Shown here: positions 7,922 to 16,546 of the stretch, in pieces | Layout: each line of letters opens with the position of its first letter | Position numbering within the stretch: the first letter of the stretch is position 1 | Assembly (NCBI GenBank): GCA_019117025.1 | Contig: DXAM01000056.1 | Span: 1-34,723, forward strand | Length of the DNA stretch: 34,723 bases | DNA from: Candidatus Microbacterium stercoravium | GTDB lineage: Bacteria > Actinomycetota > Actinomycetes > Actinomycetales > Microbacteriaceae | Direction: 5' to 3' | Program-made: the position numbers and the translations under genes | Notes under the pieces: model-generated | Told to the model about the DNA's origin: nothing | Database searches by the model: none | Seen by the model: the letters and a program-made list of their open reading frames with translations, nothing else

Positions 7922-7927
7922 TAGGCT
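7922..7927 (+). promoter_or_regulatory. Predicted -10 of sucCD and start of its structured leader
   Basis: TAGGCT predicts a start near 7934 and a leader of about 80 bases. The leader holds two hairpins: GTCGAG/CTCGAC (7935-7940 with 7945-7950), and GAGACAG/CTGTCTC (7954-7960 with 7978-7984) enclosing an inner CCGC/GCGG (7967-7970 with 7974-7977). The second is followed by TCTTTCCC. The GAAGGAAA ribosome binding site (8001-8008) lies outside both. Confidence 0.45.
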
Positions 7928-8014
7928 TGAGGCGGTCGAGATTTCTCGACATCGAGACAGTCGTCTCCGCAGTGCGGCTGTCTCTTTCCCGTGGCCCACC
8001 GAAGGAAAAGCAAC

Positions 8015-9181
8015 GTGGATCTGTACGAGTACCAGGCTCGAGACCTTTTTGAGAAGTACGAGGTGCCGGTGCTCGCCGGTATCGTCGCCGACACCCCCGA
8101 GGAGGTGAAGGCAGCAGCAGAGAAGCTCGGCGGTGTCGTCGTCGTCAAGGCCCAGGTCAAGGTCGGCGGTCGCGGCAAGGCCGGCGGCGTCAAGGTCGCG
8201 AAGAACCCCGACGAAGCGTACGAGGCGGCGAAGGCCATCCTCGGCCTCGACATCAAGGGGCACATCGTCAAGCGCGTGATGGTCGCCGCAGGTGCGAACA
8301 TCGACCGCGAGTTCTACTTCTCGGTTCTGCTGGATCGCTCCAACCGCACCTACCTCGCGATGTCGAGCGTCGAGGGCGGCATGGAGATCGAGCAGCTCGC
8401 CGTCGAGAAGCCCGAAGCCCTCGCGCGCGTCTCGGTCGACCCGCTGACGGGCATCGACGAGGCGAAGGCGCTGGAGATCGCCAAGGCGGCGAACTTCCCC
8501 GAGGAGCTGCTGTCGAAGGTCGCGAACGTCTTCGTGAAGCTCTACGACGTCTACAAGACCGAAGACGCCACGCTGGTCGAGGTCAACCCGCTCGTGCTCA
8601 CGGCCGAGGGCGACGTCATCGCGCTCGACGGCAAGGTGTCGCTCGACGACAACGCGAGCGAGGTGCGCCACCCCGAGCACGAGGAGCTCGAGGACAAGGG
8701 CGCCGCTGACCCGCTCGAGGCGAAGGCGAAGGCCTCCGGCCTCAACTACGTCAAGCTCGACGGCCAGGTCGGCATCATCGGCAACGGCGCGGGCCTCGTC
8801 ATGTCGACGCTCGACGTCACCGCGTACGCGGGCGAGAACCATGGCGGCGTCAAGCCCGCCAACTTCCTCGACATCGGCGGCGGCGCGAACGCGCAGGTCA
8901 TGGCGTCGGGCCTCGACGTCATCCTCGGCGACCCGCAGGTCAAGAGCGTGTTCGTCAACGTCTTCGGCGGCATCACCAGCTGCGTGGCCGTCGCCGAGGG
9001 CATCGTGAAGGCCCTCGAGATCCTCGGCGATGCGGCGTCCAAGCCGCTCGTCGTACGCCTCGACGGCAACCAGGTCGAGGAGGGGCGCGCGATCCTCGCA
9101 GAGGCGAACCACCCCCTCGTCACCCTCGCTGCCGGTATGGACGAGGGCGCCGACAAGGCCGCCGAGCTGGCCAACGCCTGA
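8015..9181 (+). CDS. sucC: Succinyl-CoA synthetase (ADP-forming), beta subunit
   Basis: A 388-residue beta subunit of the TCA-cycle enzyme that converts succinyl-CoA to succinate with substrate-level nucleotide phosphorylation. The N-terminus [20 protein letters not shown] begins the ATP-grasp domain. [19 protein letters not shown] (about 46-64) binds nucleotide, and VEVNPLVLT is the metal-binding ATP-grasp segment. From about residue 245 the ligase domain shows [28 protein letters not shown] and [10 protein letters not shown]. The GTG at 8015 is chosen because GAAGGAAA lies about seven bases upstream and the product then has the usual family length. An upstream in-frame GTG at 7991 would add residues unlike the family. 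The gene is followed after 17 bases by sucD in one operon. Confidence 0.97.
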   Translation: MDLYEYQARDLFEKYEVPVLAGIVADTPEEVKAAAEKLGGVVVVKAQVKVGGRGKAGGVKVAKNPDEAYEAAKAILGLDIKGHIVKRVMVAAGANIDREFYFSVLLDRSNRTYLAMSSVEGGMEIEQLAVEKPEALARVSVDPLTGIDEAKALEIAKAANFPEELLSKVANVFVKLYDVYKTEDATLVEVNPLVLTAEGDVIALDGKVSLDDNASEVRHPEHEELEDKGAADPLEAKAKASGLNYVKLDGQVGIIGNGAGLVMSTLDVTAYAGENHGGVKPANFLDIGGGANAQVMASGLDVILGDPQVKSVFVNVFGGITSCVAVAEGIVKALEILGDAASKPLVVRLDGNQVEEGRAILAEANHPLVTLAAGMDEGADKAAELANA

Positions 9182-9198
9182 GATAAGGACTAGAAGAG

Positions 9199-10101
9199 AT
9201 GTCGATCTACCTCAACAAGGATTCGAAGGTCATCGTCCAGGGCATCACGGGCGGCGAGGGCTCCAAGCACACCGCACTGATGCTCAAGGCGGGCACCGAC
9301 GTCGTGGGCGGCGTCAACGCGCGCAAGGCCGGCACGACCGTCACACACGAGAAGCCGGGCGCCGGCGAGGTCGAGCTTCCGGTCTTCGGGTCGGTGGCTG
9401 AGGCCATCGAGAAGGAGGGCGCGAACGTGTCCGTCGCCTTCGTGCCGCCGAAGTTCACGAAGGACGCGATGATCGAGGCCATCGATGCCGAGATCCCGCT
9501 GCTCGTCGTGATCACCGAGGGCGTGCCGGTCGGCGACGCCGCGGAGGCCTGGGCCTACGCGAAGTCGAAGGGCAACAAGACGCGCATCATCGGCCCGAAC
9601 TGCCCCGGCATCATCACGCCGGGCGAGGCGCTCGCGGGCATCACGCCGGCGAACATCACGGGCAAGGGCCCGATCGGCCTCGTGTCGAAGTCAGGCACGC
9701 TCACGTACCAGATGATGTTCGAGCTGAACGATTTCGGTTTCTCGACCGCCATCGGAATCGGCGGCGACCCCGTCATCGGCACGACGCACATCGATGCGCT
9801 CGAGGCGTTCGAGAACGACCCCGAGACGCAGGCGATCGTGATGATCGGCGAGATCGGCGGCGACGCCGAAGAACGTGCCGCCGAGTACATCAAGAGCAAC
9901 GTCACGAAGCCCGTCGTGGGCTACGTCGCGGGCTTCACGGCCCCCGAAGGAAAGACGATGGGCCACGCAGGCGCGATCGTCTCCGGATCCGCGGGCACGG
10001 CTGCCGCGAAGAAGGAGGCCCTCGAGGCTGCCGGCGTCAAGGTCGGCAAGACGCCGAGCGAGACCGCCCAGCTCATGCGCGAGATCCTGAACGCGCTGTA
10101 A
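9199..10101 (+). CDS. sucD: Succinyl-CoA synthetase, alpha subunit
   Basis: A 300-residue alpha subunit that carries the CoA-binding Rossmann domain and the phosphohistidine. [20 protein letters not shown] opens the CoA domain. [19 protein letters not shown] and [15 protein letters not shown] are standard signatures. The phosphorylated histidine is expected in [11 protein letters not shown] (His256). The subunit joins SucC to form the cytoplasmic enzyme. The ATG at 9199 has a weak AAGAGA ribosome binding site immediately upstream, and the 17-base gap after sucC suggests translational coupling. A strong hairpin terminator follows. Confidence 0.97.
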   Translation: MSIYLNKDSKVIVQGITGGEGSKHTALMLKAGTDVVGGVNARKAGTTVTHEKPGAGEVELPVFGSVAEAIEKEGANVSVAFVPPKFTKDAMIEAIDAEIPLLVVITEGVPVGDAAEAWAYAKSKGNKTRIIGPNCPGIITPGEALAGITPANITGKGPIGLVSKSGTLTYQMMFELNDFGFSTAIGIGGDPVIGTTHIDALEAFENDPETQAIVMIGEIGGDAEERAAEYIKSNVTKPVVGYVAGFTAPEGKTMGHAGAIVSGSAGTAAAKKEALEAAGVKVGKTPSETAQLMREILNAL

Positions 10102-10112
10102 GCAGAACCACG

Positions 10113-10145
10113 AAGGCGGCCCCGGCACAGCGCCGGGGCCGCCTT
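10113..10145 (+). terminator. sucCD terminator
   Basis: A perfect 14-bp stem (10113-10126 with 10132-10145) with loop ACAGC and a short TCT tail, 12 bases after the sucD stop. The stem begins AAGG and ends CCTT, so the run AAGG...CCTTTCT resembles a Rho-independent terminator. Confidence 0.8.
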
Positions 10146-10201
10146 TCTGCTGCCTCCGTGTCCGAGTCGGTGCGGGCTCGACGGGCTCTTTCGCACCTGT
10201 A

Positions 10202-10229
10202 GCGGGACACGCACGACTCCGTGTCCTGC
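10202..10229 (-). terminator. Hairpin downstream of the minus-strand GH43 gene, possible terminator
   Basis: GCGGGACACG (10202-10211) pairs with CGTGTCCTGC (10220-10229), including one G-U pair, around an eight-base loop. It lies 83 bases past the GH43 stop in the gap facing sucD. There is no T tract on the minus strand, so this is a weak assignment. Confidence 0.3.
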
Positions 10230-10311
10230 TTCAGGGCGGAATGGCGCCGGATCTCCGCACCATGGGGGACACGGTTCGGACCAAGATCAAGCCGCGGACC
10301 CCGCCCGAGCC

Positions 10312-12063
10312 CTACGCGCAGGTGCGGGCGTCGAAGGGGGCTGCGTCCTGCTCGCCTTCCCTCGTGAGCGTCGCCTCGCCCGCGGGGATCGACTCCTCGC
10401 GCGTCGCGAACGCCGCGGAGGTCGTCTCCTCGGCTCCGACCGCGATCTCCCGCTCGCCGTACGGCGTCGTCACGGTCACGCTCGTGGCCCCGTCGCCGTT
10501 CTCGATGCTCGCGACGAGCACCGCCGCGCCCGCGACGCAGCGCGTCTCCGCGCGCAGGGTCACTCCTGGATCCTGCGCGACGACGACCTCCGCGCTCACG
10601 GTCAGCGCCGTCGTGCTGAACAGCTCGCGGCCGGGGGCATCCCATTCGGTCGATCCGCCTTCACCGACCCAGTCGTTGAGGTTCGCCCCGATGGATCGCA
10701 CGGTTCCGGTCACCTCGTACGCGCCGGGCGTCGACGCATCGATCCCAGACAGATCCCAGTCGACCGGCAGCTCGCCCTCGCCGTACCCGTGAGCGAGGCG
10801 CACGTCGGCGTTCGCCGGCAGTGCGGCCCGCACCTCGTCGTCGGTCGCCTCGCGGGAGATCCGCACGGATCCGAGATCGGTCTGCGGCGCGTCGATCGCG
10901 TCGGAGGAGCGGATCACGTCGTACTGCCCCTTCGTCAGCGACACGACGCCCCCGTGCTTCGTGCTGGGCGCCATCCAGAAATCGTCGCTGTGCAGCTCGG
11001 TCCAGCCGGCGTCGAGATCGCCCGTCTCCATCGGGCGGTATCCGATGGTGGGGATCACATCGACGTAGAGGTACCAATGGTCGTCGTCGTGCCGCTTGAA
11101 CACGGCCGGGCCCTCGACGCCGCCCGGGTTGTCATTCGCCCACCCGGCCCCGATCTCGGTCTGGATCAGCTGCCACTCCGCGGCCTCGTCCCACCAGTCG
11201 TGCGCGGTCGTCGACTCCATGTAGATGCCGTTGCCGTGCCCGTTGTCCTTCGTGATCCGGTAGGTCGTGCCCTCGTCCTGGATCACCGTGGTGTCGATCG
11301 CGTCGGCACCCGTGTCGACGAGCGTGCCGCCGTACTCGTAGGTCTCCTGCGTGAAATCGCTCGTCGCGCCCCACAGCACGCGGCTGTAGGTGCTGCCGGA
11401 GTGATCCGCGTCGTCGTAGACGTTCGACGACCAGTACACGACGAACGCGCCCTCGCCGGTCCCGTGATAATCCGGCACCCAGGTGGCCTCCGGCGCCCAG
11501 GCCATGCCGAGCTCGGCATGAGTGGCGCCGTCGGCCGTGGTCGCGACATCGAACTGCCGCAGGTCGCTCCACGTGACGAGATCCGTCGATTCCCACACGT
11601 TGAGCTTGGTGCTGCCGTTGCTCGACCAGTGGCACCAGTCCGCACAATCGCTCGTACCGGAGTCGCCGCCGAACACCCGCAGATCCGTCGCGATGATGTA
11701 GTAGGTCTCGGTCTCGGGGCTGTAGGTGAGGTAAGGATCCCGCACACCGGTCGTGCCGAGGTCGGAGGCGAGGATCGGCTCCCCGCCGTTCAGCTGATCC
11801 CACTGCTCGGGATCGTCGCCGCGCGAAACGTCGAGGTAGATCTTCTCGGCGTAGCCGTCGCTGTCCTCCACGAAGTGCACCATCATGTAGCCGTACGGCG
11901 TCTCAGCCCCCACCTCGGGGGCCTCGTCGGGCGCGGCTGCGGCTGCGGCAGCGGCGGAGGGAAGAACTGCGGCCATGAGCGCGGCGGCCATCGCACCGCC
12001 GAGGGCTCTCAGACCGCGCCGCCGGGATCGGCGGCCGGGGTCGGAAGTCGTGACGTCTCGCAC
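10312..12063 (-). CDS. Secreted glycoside hydrolase family 43 enzyme (583 residues)
   Basis: An extracellular five-bladed beta-propeller glycosidase. An arginine-rich signal sequence (RRSRRRGLRALGG then a hydrophobic run ending in poly-Ala) suggests export, possibly by Tat. The catalytic domain runs from about 55 to 385. Expected residues are the base Asp109 in GVRDPYLTY, the pKa-modulating Asp257 in AIDTTV and the acid Glu317 in VEGPAVF; MAWAPEATW is also typical. A loop with Cys140 and Cys144 follows IATDL. Residues 400-500 are an Ig-like linker and 501-583 form the C-terminal Cys-pair domain shared with the other GH43 proteins here. GTG 12063 is chosen for its GAAGGAG five bases upstream; the frame extends to 12192 but that would overlap the promoter. 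Family members cleave arabino- or related furanosides; the exact substrate is unproven. Confidence 0.88.
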   Translation of the reverse strand: MRDVTTSDPGRRSRRRGLRALGGAMAAALMAAVLPSAAAAAAAAPDEAPEVGAETPYGYMMVHFVEDSDGYAEKIYLDVSRGDDPEQWDQLNGGEPILASDLGTTGVRDPYLTYSPETETYYIIATDLRVFGGDSGTSDCADWCHWSSNGSTKLNVWESTDLVTWSDLRQFDVATTADGATHAELGMAWAPEATWVPDYHGTGEGAFVVYWSSNVYDDADHSGSTYSRVLWGATSDFTQETYEYGGTLVDTGADAIDTTVIQDEGTTYRITKDNGHGNGIYMESTTAHDWWDEAAEWQLIQTEIGAGWANDNPGGVEGPAVFKRHDDDHWYLYVDVIPTIGYRPMETGDLDAGWTELHSDDFWMAPSTKHGGVVSLTKGQYDVIRSSDAIDAPQTDLGSVRISREATDDEVRAALPANADVRLAHGYGEGELPVDWDLSGIDASTPGAYEVTGTVRSIGANLNDWVGEGGSTEWDAPGRELFSTTALTVSAEVVVAQDPGVTLRAETRCVAGAAVLVASIENGDGATSVTVTTPYGEREIAVGAEETTSAAFATREESIPAGEATLTREGEQDAAPFDARTCA

Positions 12064-12440
12064 AGAAGCTCCTTCGCTCGTGAGACCCGCTCGATGCCGC
12101 TCGCTGAGGAGAACGCACGGCCGATCGGCACGCTGGCGCCGTGCCGCGTCGTCTTCGACAGGGCGGGATGTCGGGCTTGTTCCCGGTAACATACCACGCT
12201 AGTGTTCCGAGGTGAAGACGTCGACCCGACGACGGAAAGACACCAGGCAAAGGCGCCCCACATGCTCTATCAGCGCTCACGTGCACCTCGCATGCGGCGA
12301 CGCCTGGGCCGTATTCCGGCGAAGGATCGGCACTCGAACATCCGGTCAGGCGGCGCAGCATCCGCCTGCCCGGTCGCACAGCGGCGGCGGTCGTTCGCCG
12401 CGGAACGAATCGGCACATACGCCGAGAAATGGAGATAACG
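12064..12440. other. 377-base divergent regulatory gap between GH43 and WxL-like genes
   Basis: No convincing gene. It holds the leader and predicted promoter of the minus-strand GH43 gene and the 17-base dyad shared with the importer promoter. It also contains a TGTTCCG half-site at 12203-12209 and a small hairpin (12391-12396 with 12403-12408). The GGAG ribosome binding site of the WxL-like gene lies at 12431-12434. No clear plus-strand -10 for that gene was found. Confidence 0.55.
12177..12193. promoter_or_regulatory. Predicted LacI-type operator overlapping the GH43 promoter
   Basis: TTGTTCCCGGTAACATA, whose core TGTTCCCGGTAACA is a palindrome with one mismatched pair and a central CG, the usual LacI-family geometry. 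The identical 17 bases recur at 25855-25871. On the minus strand it overlaps an extended -10 (TGG-TATGTT, with TATGTT at 12193-12188). A TTCACC -35 lies 17 bases upstream, at 12216-12211. Binding here would block transcription of the GH43 gene starting at 12063. Confidence 0.65.
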
Positions 12441-13085
12441 ATGATCCGGACGAACAGGTCCCGTGTCGTTCGCACGGCTGCGGGCGTCATGGGCGGGCTC
12501 ATGCTCGCAGGCGTCGGCGCTGCGGCGATGGCCGACGAGGTCGGCACCGATGGTGTCGACGTCAACGTCACGATCGATGAGCAGGCCGCAGGCGCGCTCT
12601 CGCTGAGCGTCGCCGCCGACAGCGAGACGCTCACCGAGGTCGAAGATGCCTCGCCCGACTACCGCGAGTTCGTGGGTGCCCTGCCCGACGTGACCGTGAC
12701 CGACACGCGCAGCGAGGTGCCCGAAGGGGTCTACTGGTACGTCACGGGTCAGGCGAGCGACTTCGTCGGTTCCGAGGGACAGGACCCCATCACGCCCGAC
12801 CACCTCGGGTGGGCCCCGGCGCTCGTCACCGAGGGCAACGGCGAGGTCGCCCCCGGCGAGGAGGTTCCCACCTCGCTCGACGACAGCACCAACCCCGATA
12901 ACCCGAACAACGTCGGACTCGCGGGCGAGGAGCTGCTGCAGCTCGCGCTCGACTCCGCCGAGGCGACCGCGGCGAACGGATCGTGGACGGCGAACGCCGA
13001 TCTCACGCTCAAGACGCCGAACGACGTCGCGGGCGGGTCGTACAGCTCGACCGTCACGCTGTCGCTGTTCGAAGAAGCGTACTGA
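12441..13085 (+). CDS. Secreted WxL-like surface protein
   Basis: A 214-residue exported protein. A basic N-terminus and hydrophobic segment end at GAAAMADEV, a good signal-peptidase I site near residue 31. The mature part is acidic and beta-rich. It contains DVTVTDTRSEVPEGVYWYVT and GQASDFVG, the positions where Firmicutes WxL domains have a Trp-containing strand followed by SDF. It ends with ADLTLKTPNDVAGGSYSSTV and TLSLFE, like the closing strand of WxL domains but with Ser-Leu-Phe in place of Trp-x-Leu. WxL domains bind peptidoglycan or partner proteins at the cell surface. The next gene encodes a WxL-interacting-type protein, which supports the call. ATG 12441 is chosen over 12429 because GGAG at 12431-12434 is well spaced for it. 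This opens a plus-strand array running to 23122. Confidence 0.6.
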   Translation: MIRTNRSRVVRTAAGVMGGLMLAGVGAAAMADEVGTDGVDVNVTIDEQAAGALSLSVAADSETLTEVEDASPDYREFVGALPDVTVTDTRSEVPEGVYWYVTGQASDFVGSEGQDPITPDHLGWAPALVTEGNGEVAPGEEVPTSLDDSTNPDNPNNVGLAGEELLQLALDSAEATAANGSWTANADLTLKTPNDVAGGSYSSTVTLSLFEEAY

Positions 13086-13100
13086 GCCGTACCCTCTGCG

Positions 13101-13131
13101 TCCGGTCGGAGGCCGCGTGCCTCCGACCGGA
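13101..13131 (+). terminator. Intergenic hairpin between the WxL-like and WxL-interacting genes
   Basis: A perfect 13-bp stem (13101-13113 with 13119-13131), loop CGCGT, starting 16 bases after the stop and without a T tract. It may terminate partially or stabilise the upstream message, allowing more of the small surface protein than of its partner. Confidence 0.55.
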
Positions 13132-13177
13132 ACAGGGATCCTCATCCGTCATCCGCCTCATCCGCATTGGGAGAGCC

Positions 13178-14683
13178 GTGCTCCGCACCGTTAAGCCACT
13201 CCGTCGTCTCGCGCTGGCCGCCGCCCTCGCGCTCGCGGGGATCCTCGTCGCGCCCGTCGCCGCGGCGGCCGACGAATCGGATCCGGCGGACGTCAGATGG
13301 TCCGTGACGCCCGCGGACGAGTCCGGCCGGGACGACCGCCTCTCGATCCAGCACGCGCTGGAGGCGGGCGAGAGCGCGACCGACCACATCGCCGTGCGCA
13401 ATCTCGGCGACGAGGAGGCGACCTTCAGGCTCTCGGCCGCCGACGGCTTCACAACGCGCAGCGGTCGATTCGACATGGTGGCGTCCGACAAGGAATCCGT
13501 CGACGCCGGCACGTGGATCGACATCGCCGACGACGTGACCGTCGGTGCGGGCGAGAGCGCGATCGTGCCCTTCAGCATCACCGTTCCCGACGGCGCGGAA
13601 CCGGGCGACCACCCGGCGGGAGTCGCGGCATCGGTCATCACGTCGCAGGCATCGGGCGACGGCACGAGCCTCGGCGTCGAGAGCCGCGTCGGCGTCAAGG
13701 TGATCACGCGGGTCGAGGGCGATCTCGCCCCGCAGATCGAGATCGAGAACGTCTCCGCCGAATACAACGGCACGTGGAACCCGCTGCGCCCCGGCACAGT
13801 GACCGCCACCTTCGACCTCACCAACGCCGGCAACACCCGGCTGATCGTCGACGGCCTCGCGACGGCGGGAACGGGCGAGGCCGCGTTCCCCGCTGACGGT
13901 GAGCCCATCGGGGATCTGCTGCCCGGCGACACCCGCGAGGTGTCGATCACCATCGACGGCACCTGGCCTACGTTCTACGCACCGGGCGACCTGGTGGTCA
14001 CGCCCACCGCCGCGGCTCTCGACGGCGCGGCACCGGACGTCGACGAGGCATCGGCCTCCCTCGGCGTGTGGGCGGTTCCGTGGCCGCAGCTCGTCGTCCT
14101 GCTCGCGCTCGCGCTGATCATCATCGCCGCGACCTGGAACCGTCGCCGCGGCAAGCGCCGCCTCGACGCGATGCTGCAGCAGGCGCGCGAAGAGGGCAAG
14201 CGCCAGGCGTCGACGGGACGGGGCACCGCCTCGCGCGTCTCGATCGCACGGGCTCTTCCCGCCGTCGCGTTCACGCTGCTCGTCGCGGCCGCATCGGTGA
14301 CTCTCGCACCCGACATCGCCATGGCCGCATCCGATTCCGGCTCCGACGGCGTCGGCGTGCACGTCGATATCGTCGAGCGCGACGACGCGGGAGCCGACGC
14401 TGACGCGGACGGGTCGGACGCGAGCGGCGACGCCGACGCGGATGGTTCGGATGCGAGCGGCGATGCTGATGCGCACGGGGCTGATGCGAGCGGCGACGCC
14501 GACGCAACCGGGGCCGCCGCGAACGACGATGCCGATTCGGACGGTTCCGGTTCGGAGCTGCCCGCCACGGGTACGGATCCGTCGCTGATGATCGCTCTGG
14601 GCGCCGCCGGCGCTGTCGCGTGCGGCGCCGTGCTCGTCCTCGCCCGTCGCCGCGCTGGGCGAGGAGAAGCCCCTCGTCGGTGA
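13178..14683 (+). CDS. WxL-interacting (DUF916-like) membrane protein fused to an LPXTG-anchored tail
   Basis: 501 residues with an unusual layout. A signal peptide (1-31) leads to a beta-sandwich region (35-295) like the peptidoglycan- and WxL-binding DUF916 domains, with IAVRNLGDEEATFRLSA, SITVPDGAEPGDHPAGVAAS and LTNAGNTRL. Then come a transmembrane segment (303-319), a strongly basic loop (NRRRGKRRLD) and a second hydrophobic segment (359-383) that looks like a signal sequence. The SDSGSDGVGVHVDI that follows resembles the mature start of the preceding WxL-like protein. After an 11-residue repeat DADADGSDASG (407-445), the protein ends with the sortase signal LPATGTDPS (461-469), a third hydrophobic segment and a basic tail. 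GTG 13178 is used because GGGAG lies just upstream. No sortase is in the window. Confidence 0.65.
   Translation: MLRTVKPLRRLALAAALALAGILVAPVAAAADESDPADVRWSVTPADESGRDDRLSIQHALEAGESATDHIAVRNLGDEEATFRLSAADGFTTRSGRFDMVASDKESVDAGTWIDIADDVTVGAGESAIVPFSITVPDGAEPGDHPAGVAASVITSQASGDGTSLGVESRVGVKVITRVEGDLAPQIEIENVSAEYNGTWNPLRPGTVTATFDLTNAGNTRLIVDGLATAGTGEAAFPADGEPIGDLLPGDTREVSITIDGTWPTFYAPGDLVVTPTAAALDGAAPDVDEASASLGVWAVPWPQLVVLLALALIIIAATWNRRRGKRRLDAMLQQAREEGKRQASTGRGTASRVSIARALPAVAFTLLVAAASVTLAPDIAMAASDSGSDGVGVHVDIVERDDAGADADADGSDASGDADADGSDASGDADAHGADASGDADATGAAANDDADSDGSGSELPATGTDPSLMIALGAAGAVACGAVLVLARRRAGRGEAPRR
14396..14512 (+). repeat. 33-base tandem repeat encoding an Asp/Ala/Gly/Ser linker
   Basis: Three copies plus a partial fourth encode DADADGSDASG with slight variation (DADAHGADASG in the third). 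Many copy differences are synonymous (GAC/GAT, GCG/GCC). It lies inside the LPXTG protein as a flexible, acidic wall-spanning linker, and is likely to vary in length between strains. Confidence 0.8.
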
Positions 14684-14829
14684 GCACGCCGCTGCGCCCG
14701 ACCGTCGCCCCCATGCTCGCCGACTGCTCGGCCGCACGCTGCGGCTGACCCCATCACGATGGCGCGGAACAGCCGCGCCGTCCGTTCCGCCGCGCGAAGC
14801 GGCATCCCCCGACGAATCAGGAAGAGATC

Positions 14830-16542
14830 ATGCGGAGACAACGACGAACCCGGATCCGGGCAGCCGCCTCGCTCACGTGCGGAGCTGTGCTCGCGCTCGC
14901 CGCGGCACCGGTCGCGATGGCCCCGGCGGCGGCCGACGAACCGTCAGCGCCGGCGGTGCGCGCCGAAGCGCCCGAGACCCCGACCGATGAGGCCTACGTG
15001 TGGGCGTTCTTCACCGGCGAGGGCGTCGGCGGCGAGAAGATCAGCCTCGCGGCCTCGAAGGGCAACGATGCGCTCGACTGGAACACCCTCAACGACGGAG
15101 AACCGCTGTTCACCTCGCACCTCGGCGAGGAAGGACTGCGCGATCCGTTCATCCTGCGCTCGCCCGACGGCGAGACCTTCTACATGATCGCGACGGACCT
15201 GAAGATCGACGGCCGCCCCGGCAGCTTCGCCGGTGCGCAGACGCACGGATCGCTGGCGGTCGAGGTCTGGGAGTCGCCCGACCTCGTGAACTGGTCGGAG
15301 CAGCGCCACGTCACGGTCAGCACGGAGTACGCGGGCAACACCTGGGCGCCGGAGGCGTACTGGGATGAAGAGCGCGAGACCTTCGTCATGTACTGGGCAT
15401 CGAACCTGTACGAGACGACCGATCCGGCCGATCGCACGGAGCCGAGCTACAACCGGATGATGTACGCGACGACCGACGACTTCGAGACGTTCTCGGAGCC
15501 GCAGGTATGGATCGATGTCGACCGCCGCGGGCAGGCCGGAGCCGGCTCGATCGACGTCACGGTCGCTCAGCACGACGGCGACTACTACCGCGTGTACAAG
15601 GACGAGAACTCGATGACGCTGCGCCAGGAGCGCTCGTCCGACCTGCTGGCGACTGTCGAGGGCAGTTACCCCGGCACGACCGGCGCGGCCGACGAGTGGG
15701 TCGAGCTCGGCACGGAGATCGGCTCGGGGCAGCCCAACGGCTACGGCGGCACCTTCACGAACAGCGAGGGGCCCTCGCTGTTCCGGGCGAACGAGGGCGA
15801 CGTGAACGGGTACGAGTACTACCTGTTCGCCGACCAGCCGAACTACCACGGCGGCCCCAACCACTACGTGCCGATGGCGACCGACGACATCACCGATGCC
15901 GCGTCCTGGAACGTGATCGGCGACGAGATGCCCGAGTCGCAGTTCCCGCAGAACGCCGACGGCGGCATGCCGCGCCACGGCACGATCGTGCCCGTGACGC
16001 GCGAGCAGTATCAGACGGTGCTCGAAGCATATGCGCCGGACATCGCCGTCGTGTCGGTCGACGACATCGACGTGGCCACGGAAGCCGGGAGCGCACCGGC
16101 GCTGCCGGACACCGCGCGTCTGACGACCGCCTCGGGTGATGTCTCGGACGCCGAGGTGATCTGGGACGAGGTGCCGGAATCGGCATACGCCGAGCCGGGC
16201 GTCTTCACCGTCGCGGGCGTCGCGCAGGACGACTCACGCCAGCCCATCGAAGCGACCGTGACCGTGTCCGACGCAGAAGCGGGCATCGAGATCAGCGCGG
16301 CGACGCGCTGCGTCGTCGGCAAGACCGTGCTCGTGACGCGCGTGACCAACACGGGCGATGACCAGGCGACGGTCGAGGTGACGACGCCGTTCGGCGCGAG
16401 GGACGACATCTCGGTGGAGGCGGGCGCCACGACGTCGCAGTCGTTCTCCACGCGCAGCCCCGAGATCGCGGCCGGCTCGGTCACGGCCGAGTCCGGCGAC
16501 AGCAGCGCGACCGCTGAATATCCCGCCGTGAGCTGCGGCTGA
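14830..16542 (+). CDS. Secreted glycoside hydrolase family 43 enzyme (570 residues)
   Basis: A secreted GH43 glycosidase, close relative of the enzyme encoded at 10312-12063. The signal peptide spans 1-35 (RRQRRTRIR, hydrophobic core, PAAADE). The propeller runs from about 55 to 400, with base Asp105 in GLRDPFILR, WAPEAYWDEE (172-181), pKa Asp242 in SIDVTVAQHDGDYY and acid Glu313 in SEGPSLF. Residues 407-480 are an Ig-like domain of the Big_4 type (PALPDTARLTTASGDV, then VIWDEVP). Residues 485-570 are the shared C-terminal domain with Cys494 and Cys569. An AGGAAGAG ribosome binding site precedes ATG 14830. The 146-base gap before it contains a weak hairpin (14764-14770 with 14784-14790) and no obvious promoter. 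The conserved IATDL segment suggests arabino- or galactofuranoside activity, but specificity cannot be read from sequence. Confidence 0.88.
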   Translation: MRRQRRTRIRAAASLTCGAVLALAAAPVAMAPAAADEPSAPAVRAEAPETPTDEAYVWAFFTGEGVGGEKISLAASKGNDALDWNTLNDGEPLFTSHLGEEGLRDPFILRSPDGETFYMIATDLKIDGRPGSFAGAQTHGSLAVEVWESPDLVNWSEQRHVTVSTEYAGNTWAPEAYWDEERETFVMYWASNLYETTDPADRTEPSYNRMMYATTDDFETFSEPQVWIDVDRRGQAGAGSIDVTVAQHDGDYYRVYKDENSMTLRQERSSDLLATVEGSYPGTTGAADEWVELGTEIGSGQPNGYGGTFTNSEGPSLFRANEGDVNGYEYYLFADQPNYHGGPNHYVPMATDDITDAASWNVIGDEMPESQFPQNADGGMPRHGTIVPVTREQYQTVLEAYAPDIAVVSVDDIDVATEAGSAPALPDTARLTTASGDVSDAEVIWDEVPESAYAEPGVFTVAGVAQDDSRQPIEATVTVSDAEAGIEISAATRCVVGKTVLVTRVTNTGDDQATVEVTTPFGARDDISVEAGATTSQSFSTRSPEIAAGSVTAESGDSSATAEYPAVSCG

Positions 16543-16546
16543 ACCC

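Noticed and set aside
7928..8014. sucC leader considered as a known riboswitch
   Set aside because: The hairpins match no class I can identify by sequence; left as an uncharacterised structured leader.
12312..12423. Candidate plus-strand promoters for the WxL-like gene (TATTCC, TACGCC)
   Set aside because: Neither fits the TAnnnT pattern seen at the other genes, and spacing to a -35 is poor. The true promoter was not identified.
14396..14512. Repeat considered as a CRISPR-like or other non-coding array
   Set aside because: The repeat is in frame, encodes a regular 11-residue acidic linker, has no unique spacers and varies mainly at synonymous positions.
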